64,000 nt of DNA from Gigaspora rosea (Eukaryota; Glomeromycota; Glomeromycetes; Diversisporales; Gigasporaceae). This document shows, one piece after another, positions 46,497 through 57,829 of this stretch. Made by a program: the position numbers and the translations under genes. Positions within the stretch are counted from its first letter, which is position 1. Each line of letters begins with the position of its first letter. Location of the stretch: assembly GCA_003550325.1 (NCBI GenBank), contig QKWP01000775.1, positions 8,191-72,190 on the forward strand. The letters run 5' to 3'. The notes beneath the pieces were generated by a model. The model had not been told where the DNA came from. It ran no database searches and was given only the letters and a program-made list of their open reading frames with translations.

Positions 46497-47782
46497 ATGT
46501 CTCGGTGGAAATATGGTAAAGATCGATTACTAAAATATGAGTTTTGTGCGCACATTGTTAATCAAAAAAGGGTTGTATGTATGTGTGGCAAAAAAATTAA
46601 CCTGAACTGAAAATGGGATGAAAATTATCTAAATCGACATGTTAAAAGCTCTGGTTGTAAAGCGAGAGAAGGCCAAAAATCTATTTATAATTTTTTTAAA
46701 CCCACTAAAAATAACCTTGTTAGTGAAGAAGATGAAGAAGACAAATGGGATTCAGACATTTATGATAATATGGATGATGATGATTTGTTACAAGTTGATA
46801 AAATAGATGAGCTAGAAGAAATAAATGATAATACATTAGCATTAATTGTTCCTACAAATAATGAAACTTCAAGCGATAAAAGCATGTCTAAAAAATGGTC
46901 ACTCTGTCAAGGCCTTCAATTAGAACAAATTTTAATTATATCAAACGTTCTCCAGCACAGTTCGGTGGTTCACGTCGTGTAGAAGTCATGGCTCGTGAAC
47001 TATTTTCAAAGTTATTTCGTCAAAAATTCAATAGAAAAAAGCTTACTTATAATCAAAAGTGAATGCTAAATCATGCCTTATATGCAGAGTCTACTTGGCA
47101 AATAGATCGAAATGGTAGGTTATTCAGATTATTATAAAGTTTGTACATCTAATTCAGATAAAATTGTCAATAAAATTGAGCAGAACTTTCAATAAAAAGT
47201 TCTGCTCAATTTTAATTGACTATTTTATCTGATAAGATACACAAAACTGGTATTAAAAAATTATAATTATTGCTATTCTAAATATTTATTATAGGTAATG
47301 CTATGCGTGCTAAGACATGTTCAGGAGTTGCAGAAAAAGGCAATATTTGTAATGAATATCATTATATTCGGTCTGATAAAAACCTTTGCAATAGACTTTT
47401 ACAAAAAATGCCATCATTAGAAAATATTAAATTTACACCTAAGTTTTATTGGGCAAATAGCCTCTTGAAAAATCATTTTCAAAATCGTGACCTTCGTGAC
47501 ATGTGGAATTTACTTAATAATGATAATGAGAATCAATCAAATCCTTGGATTATGTTGGCTGATAAGGCTATAAATGGAGCATTTAAAGATTCGCCAGTCT
47601 TTTCAGGACTTTGCCAAGTGATGAGCGATGCTGCTGAACGAAAAGCCAAGAAAAAAGGCAACCAAAATATGAAGTAAAGTGAAGAGTTTACGAATTTTTT
47701 GATTATTTTAGGAAGTATTAGTCCAAGAGCCCTCGATTTGTTTTGGCAAAATTTGGAAAGAAGAGGAATCCAATCACTCAGG
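46497..47782 (+). pseudogene. Zinc-finger repeat-family gene, broken
   Basis: It begins MSRWKYGKDRLLKYEFC, with a zinc-binding pattern (C-x2-M-C, later H-x4-GC in NRHVKSSGCKA) and KSIYNFFKP, then an acidic stretch. After an intron (donor 47114, acceptor ~47294) come LENIKFTPKFYWANSLLKNH, RDLRDMWNLLNND, NPWIMLADKAINGAFKD, a GNQNMK segment and GSISPRALDLF. I recall this architecture as a large multicopy family in Rhizophagus, perhaps derived from a P-element-like transposon. Breaks: TGA after INLN (~46608), a frame change near 46920, TGA near 47060, and TAA after GNQNMK (47675-47677). The last exon ends at a donor at 47782 and nothing follows. Function unknown. Confidence 0.6.
47154..47232. mobile_element. 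79-base near-perfect palindrome inside an intron
   Basis: TCAGATAAAATTGTCAATAA, AATTGAGCAGAACTTT and their complement are separated by about 8 bases. The palindrome lies within the intron of the zinc-finger repeat-family gene. It looks like a micro-MITE. Confidence 0.75.
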
Positions 47783-48577
47783 TATTATTTATAATAATAC
47801 TACTTGTAGTTCAAAAGATTGAAATTCTGATAGTACTCTTAATGAATATTTGAATTTTAAAAATCTTTAATTAGATAAATTTTGTTTAAAGCTATAGGGG
47901 TCCATATTATTTTACCAACAATCACTTCATCAACACCACATTTCACTGACAATTATTCACTGACAAGTTCGTTTTCCCAATACTGTATTTATTTAATATT
48001 TTATTCTGCAACAAGATTTGAATGTTCTTTACTTTGTTTTATACTTAATTTTATTAAATAAACTAACAAATATTTGTGTTCCCAATATTTGATAGCACAC
48101 GAATGTCTTGCAAACAAAATAGAAAGATTGTGGGCCATACAACACGTCATAGTATTTCAGCAACAAAATAAGCAGTTAACTAAAAAAAAAGAAGTGATAT
48201 GATTTATATAATGCTAATTGACTATGAAAAAATCTTTAGTGAGAAATTGAATTATTCTTAATGCACAACAAATTGAATATTCTTATAATAGCAGCATTTT
48301 TATTTATTAATTGAAATGCTATCGAAGTCTAAATTCACATTACTTAAAGCAATATTATTGTTCAAAAATAGTGTCGATATCGATATAACAGAACTATGCT
48401 CAAATACTCTTAATATATAATTTATCGGCATTCAGCGAGTGTAAAATTCTAACCTGGTCCTAATATTTTACTTTTTTTGAATTTTCATTTTTAGCGAAAA
48501 TAAATATTATACCTAGTTAGATTAAAAAATAATTTCGGTAGAGTATTTAATTTTTAAATAAATTGTTGACTAATTAC

Positions 48578-48880
48578 CTATTTTTCTCCTTTATTGTGTT
48601 TTGCTTTGTTATGTTGCTTAATATCATGCTCTCTCAAAAAAACATGACTACATATTTTACAATAGAATGCTAATTTTGTTGAAAACATAGCATCATTCAT
48701 TTTGCATCTTGTGCATTTCATTAATTCATATTTGCATCTGGTGCAAATATATTGATTTTCATCACTAGCAATTACATGTATATTTTGCTCAAAAAAGATA
48801 CGAAGTAATTTTAAAAAACTGTTGATTTGGTTATTCGAATATTCTTGCATCATTGAATCTATGTAACCTAAAATTAACAT
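48578..48880 (-). CDS. Small C2H2 zinc-finger protein (3' exon or short gene)
   Basis: About 100 residues. Near the end is a C2H2 finger, FYCKICSHVFLREHDIKQHN then KAKH, preceded by a CxxC pair set (ICTRCKYELMKCTRCK) that may bind another zinc. The C-terminus is lysine-rich. The apparent start overlaps an acceptor-like TTTTAG just before GYIDSMM, so this may be the last exon of a longer gene; no upstream exon was identified. It probably binds nucleic acid. The product name is a domain call only. Confidence 0.5.
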   Translation of the reverse strand: MLILGYIDSMMQEYSNNQINSFLKLLRIFFEQNIHVIASDENQYICTRCKYELMKCTRCKMNDAMFSTKLAFYCKICSHVFLREHDIKQHNKAKHNKGEK

Positions 48881-49191
48881 GATTTAAAGAGTTTTAGACA
48901 ATATTAAGACTTATTTTAAAAGTTGCAAGTATTGCAATTAAACTGAATTCAATTGAAATAATCTATAAGAAGCAATGTTAATTATCACACTATCTACAAT
49001 GTAGTCAGTTAAATTAAATTTACCAATGCAATGATTTTTAATTTGTGAATTGTAAATATATTGTATTTTTATACTAGGTTAGTAATATGTTTTTTATATA
49101 TTGAATAAAAATTTTATCATTTGATTATAAAATGGTTCAGAAGAATTAAGCTACATGTTTAATATCCGCAACAAACAACATTAAATTTAGG

Positions 49192-49705
49192 GAATTGCTA
49201 TTTCCCCCTTTTTTGCTAATGCCACCCCAGATCTCACAAAGTGCTCTGAAATAGATATTCTTATTACAGGTTTCGCATACCAATTTTGTACAACCCTATC
49301 AAGAATGGACCTACTTTTAAATATTTATTATTTGATATTTATTACTTGGGGTGGGTACATTATTGATAGGGGTGTACGAAATTGGTATGCGAAACCTGTA
49401 AATAAACCTTTCTTGTGATCTTAATAAAAGTTGTTCATCAGGCCTTTTCGGTTCTAATGGTAGTAAACTCATTATATACTCGAACCAGTATATTTATATC
49501 CGAAGTTAGCTAACTTTTATTTACTTTTAAATAAAAACTATTGGTCCGACTTTAATGATTTTATGACCATTAGAACCAGAAAGTCCTGATGAACAATTTT
49601 TATTAAGACCAAAAAGAGGTTTTCTTAATAACAATACCTCTTCCGGAGTACTTTTTAACTTTTGGGGTGGCATTAGCAAAAATGGGGGTAGAAATAGCAA
49701 TTCCC
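49192..49705. mobile_element. Compound hAT-type MITE with nested inverted repeats
   Basis: The ends GGGAATTGCTATTTCCCCC and the inner GCTAATGCCACCCC are inverted at the right, with the 8-base duplication TAAATTTA (49184-49191, 49706-49713). Two further inverted repeats lie inside: 49265-49400 (CAGGTTTCGCATACCAATTT) and 49425-49605 (GTTGTTCATCAGG.., TTCTAATGGT). No coding sequence. Confidence 0.85.
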
Positions 49706-50205
49706 TAAATTTATACTTTAAATTCCTTTGGAAGCTTGCCTTTCAACTAGATAGTAAGAATTGAGTTAAAAACCCCAACAAAGTAAGACTAATTAGCTGT
49801 TAGAGATTAGTTTAGATTTCACGATTATAGAAATTCTCAAGAAAAGCTTTGATTAGCACATAGATAATTGAAGAAAAACTTATTCAAAATTTTTGATGAA
49901 AAGAATTTGCTGAGATAGTAACTTTTTTACGTCACCTAGAGCTCTAATTGACTCTAGTTACTCGCACAGCCTACCTAAAAATTGAGTGATTTCATTTTTG
50001 TTGATCTGCTATTAGAGATTTAATTTTTTCTATATAATTTCTTTATTGCATTGTAACAAAGATGAATAGATTATCAATAGAATTCAATTTTAAAAATTGA
50101 TTTTTGAATCTTAATTTTCTTTTTCATCAATTGAAGTAATATAATGCAAACTCATTGAAGTCTTTTAATATTTATTTAAATAAATAAAAAATTTACTATC
50201 AACAA

Positions 50206-51543
50206 ATGCCTAACTTTTCTAAATCACTACGAAAAAAACTTCCATCACTTGTGTTGGAAGGAATCTTTGAAATTTTAGTAAATGATATCCAAACGCTTCG
50301 TTCTTGCACACAAGTTAATTCTGAATGGCTTTGTGAAGCATCTCCTATATTGTAGTACGATCCTTTTTCACATAAAGCAAATACACACCTTGCTATCGGA
50401 TCTTACATACAAGAAATGTCTCTTAATGAAAAACAATTCATCAAAAAGTTTTTTAACATTTCAAGATCTGAATATAAATCATTATTACCATACGCCTCAT
50501 TTTTACGATTTATCAATATAAATAATTTCATGGATGCTGTGATCAATTTTTGGCAAAAATTCCGTAAAAGTTCTCAAAATTGTATGAGAAAAATTTACAT
50601 TGAAATGATTTCTAAATTTCTTATTCAATTATTGATAAATAAATCTACAAAAATTCAATACTTTAAATTTGTAGATTTATACTTTACTATTTATCCAAAT
50701 TTAGGTAATTCTCTTGTAAAATTAGTTGAAATCCAGAATGGGTTAAAACACCTTACACTTACAAACACTTTTAATAAACATTTTTTAAATGCTCTACGAT
50801 CTCAGTCACACACTCTTTCATCTATAGAATTTAATTCCGTCAAACTTAAACAAATTTCTTTAATTAGCTATATTAAAAACTGTCAATCACTTTCAAAATT
50901 AACTATTTGTAATTGTTTCTTTGAAAGTGAAGGCGATAAATTTAATTTGGTAGACCAAATTCCTCTTAAACAGCTTGTAATTTATAATTCTATAGCACCT
51001 GTTATTGCGCTGCTTTTTCTCTGCAATTCAAGTTTAGAAACCTTTAAAATTATAGGTCCGTGTTGTGGAGATAAAATTGAAAAAATTTTTGAAATAACTT
51101 TTGAAAGTTGCCCATATATTGTAGATTTATCAATTGGATTAATTACATGTATTCTAGATTATTTAGAAATTCCTTGGATTCCAAGCTTGCAATATTTGAT
51201 ACTGTATCAAAATCACTTTGCTGTTAATCTAATAAGTACAAAATTAGATGATTACTTGGAAAAACTAGCAAAATCATTACCAAAGTACATAAAAGAGATT
51301 AAAATATGGATGGTTTTGCAACCAGGTTATGAGGATGAAGTAAATTTAGATGATTTATGTACATTTTTTAGTAATATTAATTCTAAAAGCTCGTCTGTGC
51401 TTTTGGAGATTGTTATTCCATATAATGCGCAGGTGGTTTCTAAGAGCATTCAATTTGATGAATTTGGAAATCCAGAAAAAATTGAAACCAAAAATCTTAA
51501 AAATTTAATTAGTTATAATACTTCAGTCGATATATTATTTTAG
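50206..51543 (+). pseudogene. F-box/LRR-type protein with one in-frame stop
   Basis: From ATG 50206 the frame reads an F-box-like motif (LPSLVLEGIFEILVND, then LRSCTQVNSEWLCEASPIL) in the first 49 codons. A TAG at 50353-50355 stands where family members have Trp (ILW-x-P). Reading then continues in the same frame for 395 codons to 51543, with leucine-rich repeat-like spacing (QYLILYQNH, LKHLTLTNTF, LSKLTICNC). F-box proteins act as substrate adaptors of SCF ubiquitin ligases and are greatly expanded in Rhizophagus. The remaining frame is unbroken, so the stop is recent, a TGG-to-TAG base error, or the gene restarts at 50416. The full length of ~445 codons is normal. Confidence 0.75.
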
Positions 51544-51544
51544 G

Positions 51545-53060
51545 ATTGGAGTTTTACAAAAAAATCTCGATAGTTTAATATTACTGTATTTTGTTAGATG
51601 TTAAATCAACATGCGAGTTATTATTTATGTAGACAATCAAAACATGACCTATATTTGGAGGTCGTCTAAAGCCAGGTTCGTTCACGTGACTTACAACCAA
51701 TCAAGTCGTAAATTTTGATTTACCCAGATTAGCCCGACGAAACAAAACCAAAGAAAAAAAGTGAAAAACATAAAAAATACGAGTAACGAGTGTCTAAACC
51801 TACCTCAGAACACTAATAAAAAAAGTCGGGAAGACAATTTTACCTATAAGCCTTGCCCTAACCTTAACCCCTAACCAACCCCTACCTTAATTTTAATTAA
51901 ATAATCAAAAACATATAAACACACCGGTCTTTAGCCATCCCCTATATTTGGGCATAATCAAAACAACGGAAATTTCTATTTTGGTCAAGAGATTGAATTT
52001 TTTCTATTGGTCAGAATCGAAATAATCAAAACAATGTAAATTACCATATTGGTCAAAAATGAAATAAAATTTCTATTGGTCAATTAAATTTAATATCTTG
52101 GTCTTCATAACATGAAGCTTTTAAAAGATTTAATATCCTGGTCTTCATAACATGAAACTTTTAAACAGGCCCGGCTGGACGGCTTTTTTTACGAGTCTTT
52201 AAATTTTGACCCGGTCGAGTTGTAAAAAACTAATTCATTTTGTATGGCCTAATAACCACGTGTTACTATTATTAATACAGTACTCTAGTAAATCAAAAAC
52301 AAACTATCTTGACCTGGGTTAAACTTATAGTTGCTGGTAAATTCTTGGTGAACTGTTTTTTTTTTATTTTTTTTTGCATTAAGGAAGCACTTATATTACA
52401 TATTTAATACAGAGCTTAGAACTAATTTATTCTTAAAATTGATTAAAATCTTATTAAAAGCGAATTTGAGTTGACATTTATTATTACTACTGATTCAAAC
52501 CTTTCTAAATGTAATATGACGCAGTGATGGTAAATGATCCGAAATGATTCAAATGATCCACTAATTACATCTTGATCAAATCTATTGTTAAAATACATAC
52601 CTATACATAATCGAAATTCGATCGTGACTTCGCGGACCCATGGGGCCGCAAAATCATGATCAACATAATAAGTACAAAGACACTCATTCAAGTAACAAGA
52701 TACTTATCGTAGTCCTAGAAATAAGCTGCAAGATCTAAAGTCTCATTATTATATAATAACGATAATACATGACTAGAATTCCACGTAATTTAAGAAACTA
52801 TCAAAATTATAAGGTGACATCACCATTGTTAAATGTTTAATCAAAGAAACTCATTCTATAAGATGTGATTATAGTCAAATTGTAATAAAATATAAATAAT
52901 CGCAAAGATCGTTCAATCATTGTGGATCTGGGTGAAACAGATGTAGTGATTATAAAAGGCGAAACTTATAGAAAATTGATAGAAAAGATGATTTTAAAGT
53001 ATTTTTGGTTTTTATAAATATTTTTGGTTTTTATAAATACTTTAGCTATTTATAAAATAA
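51545..53060. other. Intergenic, mostly repeats
   Basis: 51660-51890 holds the dispersed repeat shared with 24.8 kb, followed by telomere-like units. At 52090-52165 the sequence TTTAATATCTTGGTCTTCAT is duplicated in tandem. 52980-53045 contains two copies of TATTTTTGGTTTTTATAAA. A minus-strand frame at 52443-52691 has no recognisable domain. 52913-53000 may contain an upstream exon of the bHLH gene (IIVDLGETDVVIIKG). Confidence 0.4.
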
Positions 53061-53069
53061 AACCTAGGG

Positions 53070-54485
53070 AACTGTGAGTAGTGAAGACGCATCAAGTGTT
53101 GATAGCGAAGAAATTGAGAATGTGTCTGGAGTTCAACAAAGCACCACCCAGGTTCTTAAACTTATAAATAAAGTTTGAAATTTGAGTTTTCTATAATTAG
53201 TTATTAATTTTTCGGTCAATGATTTAGCTATTCGATAGTAGTAAGAACTCGATGGAACTCGAATTTTCAGAAAATGAACCTAATCTGGTAATATCGATTT
53301 ATAAGGATGTTTTAACAATATTAGATTTAACATTAATTAAAAACAGGCAGAAGGCAACAGTGAGAAAGCTAGCGAAATAATTCCTAATGCGCAGGTTTGA
53401 ATGTGAATTTGCTTTCATAGCTTTTATAATAATATCGAATTATTGGTGATATTTTGGTTAATGTTCTAGGATCTACAACCTATCATTATAATTAGTGACC
53501 CAATTCCAGTTACTTCAATAATTAACAGAGTTCCAGTAAGAATTTTTAACTCATATTTTGATTTTGCTGAAATTAGCTAACATAATAATAATTTATAACT
53601 TTCTTTTATTAGGCCATATATGCCAATATTTTTGTATTGTTTAATTACCCAAACAAATTTTAACATGTATATTAACAAGATTTATTTATTTACTTACAGT
53701 ATTTATGAGCCACTATTAGTAATTTTACATTTTGGCAGAGAAAAATAAATTTCTTCAAATAATACTAAGCAAAATATTAAAATCGTTTTGTATCCATAAA
53801 ATATATTTACTGGTTAACAATTCATTGTCTAAACTTTATAGTGATTAAATAGATATATTTCCTTGTTATTTTTCTTATTTGCAAACCTAGAGAATTTTAA
53901 CCTATTTGAATATTTCGTTAAAATAAAAAGATATAAATTCAGTGAACAACTACGAAAAGCATTACAGTTTTTTCTACCTAAATTTCTATATCCTGATCTG
54001 ACAATGTTTCAATTATTTCCACTTTATTCTAAGAAGAGTAATGAATCAAAGCGCCAAAAACGTAATAACTACGAGCAAATATGACGTGCAAAAATTAAGG
54101 ATTTTTTTAAAAAACTCAATGACCAATTGTCTTTATATAAGATGAATAAAGTTGAAATATTAAAAGAAGGTAAGCATTCTTATTTTTATCATTTAAGCTA
54201 TTATTTGCTAATTTATTATTTATTTACGGTATTTTTATACTTTCAGCATGTGTAAAAATTGAATCATTAACAAATGAAAACAAACTACTAGAAAATAAAA
54301 TCAGACATTTAAGCGAAGTTTGCCGAATTCAATCAAGTGAAATAAATTGTTTATTGAACGAAAATAATCTATTGAACCAGATTTGTCAAATTCAATTAAG
54401 TCGGAACCAGTTGGAAATTTGGCAAATTCAAATGATATATTTAAACGCGAATACACCATTTCATAGTAATAATAGTAATATTTAA
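53070..54485 (+). pseudogene. bHLH-leucine-zipper transcription factor, one in-frame stop
   Basis: Exons at about 53070-53148, 53227-53288, 53347-53395, 53471-53538, 53892-54169 and 54247-54485 join in compatible phase. The N-terminus is acidic and serine-rich (SSEDASSVDSEEIENVS). Then KRQKRNNYEQI, a TGA at 54082-54084, RAKIKDFFKKLNDQL, a short loop and KVEILKEACVKIESLTNENK form a basic helix-loop-helix, followed by a leucine-rich coiled coil to the end. In such factors the stop position is an arginine of the basic region (ER/QxRR), so CGA to TGA is the likely change. These proteins bind E-box DNA as dimers. The start and first exon are uncertain; domain confidence is good. Confidence 0.65.
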
Positions 54486-55139
54486 ATATATTTATATTAT
54501 TGTTAAAGTGAGATTAATTGGCTAAAAAAATATATAGTATACTGATCTTTGCTATTTTGCAAGCTTACATTACTAACACCACTAGGTGACTTTTATGATA
54601 AGTGTGAACAAAAAGATGGTTCTCTTATGATTTCTTTGAAGACTTTAAGTAAAGCTAAAGTTTATTTAGATAGCATAAAAAGGATGAATAAATAAATAAA
54701 TAAATAAATCAGTAAACTACTCAAAGTGTATAAATTTCATAGTAAAATCAGCAGAAAACTATAAATGCTTTTTAATGCCGAAAGTTGGGTAATAAGTATA
54801 TGTCTAATAGCTATGAATAGAAAAATGCAAATAACTCGCTATTTAATAGATAATTATACCAATACTGTATTATAACTGAAATAATTAGCTCTGCAATGCA
54901 TGATAGAAGTCCAAGGGATCAATAACGGAATTTCTTCAAATGTTCTGTTAATTAGAGATCTCGTATCCATTTTCATATTAAATCCAATAATATTCAATGA
55001 AGTTACAGTACACCAAAACTATCCAAAACGACTAGGAAACCCAAATAGAGGGTCGCGATAGAGGCGTAGATTGAAAATCTTGTTCTTTTGATGCGAGTTA
55101 AGTATTCTTTTCTGAGATTCGAACAATTTTAGCGATTAG

Positions 55140-55392
55140 GCCACGCAAAGTTAATTTTTCGGTTTGCATTACCCGCTAACCAATTTTTTCAATTTTTGAA
55201 CTTTTTTTTTTAAAGTTCCAATCGTGCCAATTGTTCAATTTTTGCAGTTTATTTTTTTTCATACCTTTATCCGTAATTACCCGATAGGTCACGGAATTAC
55301 CCGATAGAACCGACAGAAAAAAAAATCCGCCCGCTGACTAATTTTTTTAGATTCATGTAATGCAAAACGAAAATAAACTTTGCGTGGCCTTA
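55140..55392. mobile_element. MITE of the GGCCACGCAAAG family, short complete copy
   Basis: The ends AGGCCACGCAAAGTTAATTT and the inverse AAACTTTGCGTGGCCT lie 253 bases apart. The interior shares GTGCCAATTGTTCAATTTTT and TACCCGATAG with the copies at 27.5 and 43.4-44.6 kb. Confidence 0.75.
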
Positions 55393-55527
55393 AGGGAAAA
55401 CAACCAGAATTCTACTTTACGATTTTTGAAGGTATGAACTCGACATTTTTTTATTGAAGGTAAATATAGTTTTAATTACATATGGAATAAATTTTATAAA
55501 ATTTTACTAATTATTTCTTTTGAATTT

Positions 55528-55850
55528 TCAATATTTTATCGTTTGCTTAAATTTTGTTAAGGCCAATCCTAAGAAATAATTGGCTTTCGAACATATTTCT
55601 TTGTTTGTGCTCATTCGCAAATTGCTAATGACCTTATAAGCATTTCCACGATCTGGCATCTTTTTAAGTCCATTCTCTGTAGCTTCAATAGAATGCATTG
55701 AATTAAATAAATCCTGCTTTCAATATTTTGAAAGTATTCACTAATCTTACAAAGATCAGAAAGTGATATATTCTTGTTTATAATTGAGTTTTCTACAGAT
55801 AATAATTTTTCATGAATATCTAAAATATAGTCCTTAGAAATTTTGTCCAT
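55528..55850 (-). pseudogene. Short helical protein gene, unknown, one frame change
   Basis: It starts MDKISKDYILDIHEKLLSVE and runs to about residue 49 (IESRIYL). One base out of frame near 55710 it continues as FNSMHSIEATENGLKKMPDR and YKVISNLRMSTNKEICSKAN to a stop at 55528. Both halves have gene-like composition and are mostly helical. No family is recognised. It may be one gene with a one-base change, or two exons with an unseen short intron. Confidence 0.4.
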
Positions 55851-56945
55851 TTGTTTGTACCTTTAAGGAAAAAGGAGTATTGTAATTGATAACAAAACTT
55901 ATTTGCTAAATATTTGGTTGTTACTTAAATTTTTTCCTCAGATTGTACACTTGAATTTATATTAGTTTTTAATTTTACCCTGGAATAATTTATTGATTCT
56001 TATTGTATAGTCAAGTTATTAATTGTGTTTCTTTTTTCAATTATGATAACGATTTTTATTGTACTTACTGTGTTTTGGGTTTTACTGAAACCCTAATATG
56101 ACGAATAAATAAATTAAACACTCTACCCAAAAGGGCTATTTTTCAAATTAAATGTTCAGTAATTTAATTTTATTTAATTGTGAAAAATTCGACAACAATT
56201 ATCCATTTAAACTTAAGGAAATGATAATACAAATCGCGGGCTCCTTGCTCTGACAAGAATGCAAAATATAAATTTCAGATTTGTAATCAGGCCAAGAATT
56301 TTCTTAATTTAATATTTATTCGTTAACAAACAATGCATTTGGTATTTATTCGTTAACTTCGGATGGATTAATTGTTTGAATTACATTAGGTTCAGTTTGA
56401 ATTATTATTTTGGATGGTTTTGTGTATTAGGTATATATAATGCATTTCTTATACATTAATCATTTTTCATTACGCAGCCCTATTTGGAATTGAATTTAAT
56501 ATCCTCCATTATTATAATCTATTTGAAGTTGAAAATCATATTTATATTATTCTTTTTGTTTACTTTTTTTGCCTTATTTTATTGACACAATAGTAGATGG
56601 TGGGTACCCGAAAGTTGTTTTCAGCCCAAATTTGGATCGAAATCAAAATACATTAAACAATAAGTAAATTGTTATTTCTCCCTCAGCATTAAATTTTTTC
56701 AATGAAGTTTGAACTGAATAAATTCTATACTTCATTTTTAAATAGTACTTACGACTGTGGATACATTTAATTTATAATTATATAAGACCATGTAAAGTAT
56801 TGTTATTGAACTAAAGTAATTTATTAATAGCATTAACACAAGTATCTGCCTCATGTAACTAGTTAGAAAAATACATAAATACATTTCATTCGAGTGACTC
56901 ATTCCAACTCCAACTTTAAAAATGATACAAAGAATTTATTAATAA

Positions 56946-57126
56946 CTAATAATTATTAATAGATGATCGAGGTGTATTATATGTTGGAATAAATGTAAAC
57001 ATTCTACTACTAATTTCTTCGTATTCTTTCTCCCTTTCATCATTATAAATGTCCTTTACAATACTAAAAACCGGATTTTCAAACAAACAATAATGAATAA
57101 AATCGTGATTTAGCAAAACAACAATT
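56946..57126 (-). CDS. 3' exon of an unknown gene
   Basis: After an acceptor TTTTTTTATTAG the frame reads IVVLLNHDFIHYCLFENPVF, then VKDIYNDEREKEYEEI and a C-terminal NTPRSSINNY with a TAG stop at 56946. The pattern 'LLN-D-x-I-x8-NPVF' is reminiscent of the armadillo-like region of PP4 regulatory subunit 3 (PSY2/SMEK), but too weakly to name it. The upstream exon was not found; a MITE occupies the expected intron. Confidence 0.4.
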
Positions 57127-57209
57127 CTAATAAAAAAATGAATTTAAAATTAATAAAATTTATTAAAATAACTTTTTTAAATAAATCACATGAACCCATA
57201 CATAGCAGA

Positions 57210-57360
57210 TTCTCGATTTTGATTGGCTAAGAGCGGCGATCAAAGAATTGGCTGGAATTACTCAAAATTTATAATAAATCAGCCGCCTATTAAGTGAAAA
57301 TTTCATGGGCGAATTTTACCATAGTGCGGGCCAAAACCGCTAGCCAATCAAAATTGAGTA
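57210..57360. mobile_element. MITE with TTTTGATTGGCTA ends
   Basis: TCTCGATTTTGATTGGCTAA and the inverse TAGCCAATCAAAATTGAGTA are 150 bases apart. Inside lies a smaller GCGGC/GCCGC symmetry. It lies in the likely intron of the exon at 56946-57126. Confidence 0.65.
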
Positions 57361-57483
57361 CTGTTGACAAGTGTTATGATCTTTATGGTAGTTCATTTGA
57401 TTAAAGTGTTATCGAAGAATAATTAAATCAATATAAATACTTTTTCATTTGTCAAAAATAAAAAATAACAAGCCTATCAATCT

Positions 57484-57620
57484 TAGATTATGTACGGATC
57501 GTGTTTGGTGCCTCTTCCATTCATTTGTGAAGGTTTTATAACTTTGGAAATCGTCTTAGTAGAATGCTCGAGTGCAACTTCATATCTCATTTTCTTCAAA
57601 GTTAGAAAGTAAATACACAA
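57484..57620 (-). pseudogene. C-terminal fragment of a paralogue of the 57.8-58.5 kb gene
   Basis: The minus strand reads RYEVALEHSTKTISKVIKPS then GRGTKHDPYII and a stop. This aligns with the tail of the next gene (…ILKGMGSKKDPYIID). The N-terminal part is absent, so it is a truncated tandem duplicate. Confidence 0.5.
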
Positions 57621-57829
57621 ATTGGCTTTCACGACCTTGAGGCACATATGTTATCGATATTGTAATTGAAAGCTTGCGATATTATTAAGATACTTATGCT
57701 TTTTTTTTTTAGAATTTATTTTACCGAAATCTAAAAAAAAGAGGGTAGCATCAAAGTTAGTATTGAAGGTCCAAAGAAGTTAATTTTAATGAAAAATATC
57801 TGATTTAAATACTTTTAAAATCAATTCTT

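Noticed and set aside
52443-52691. 82-residue minus-strand frame
   Set aside because: No domain, no splice context and no homologous blocks recognised; composition is close to random for the region.
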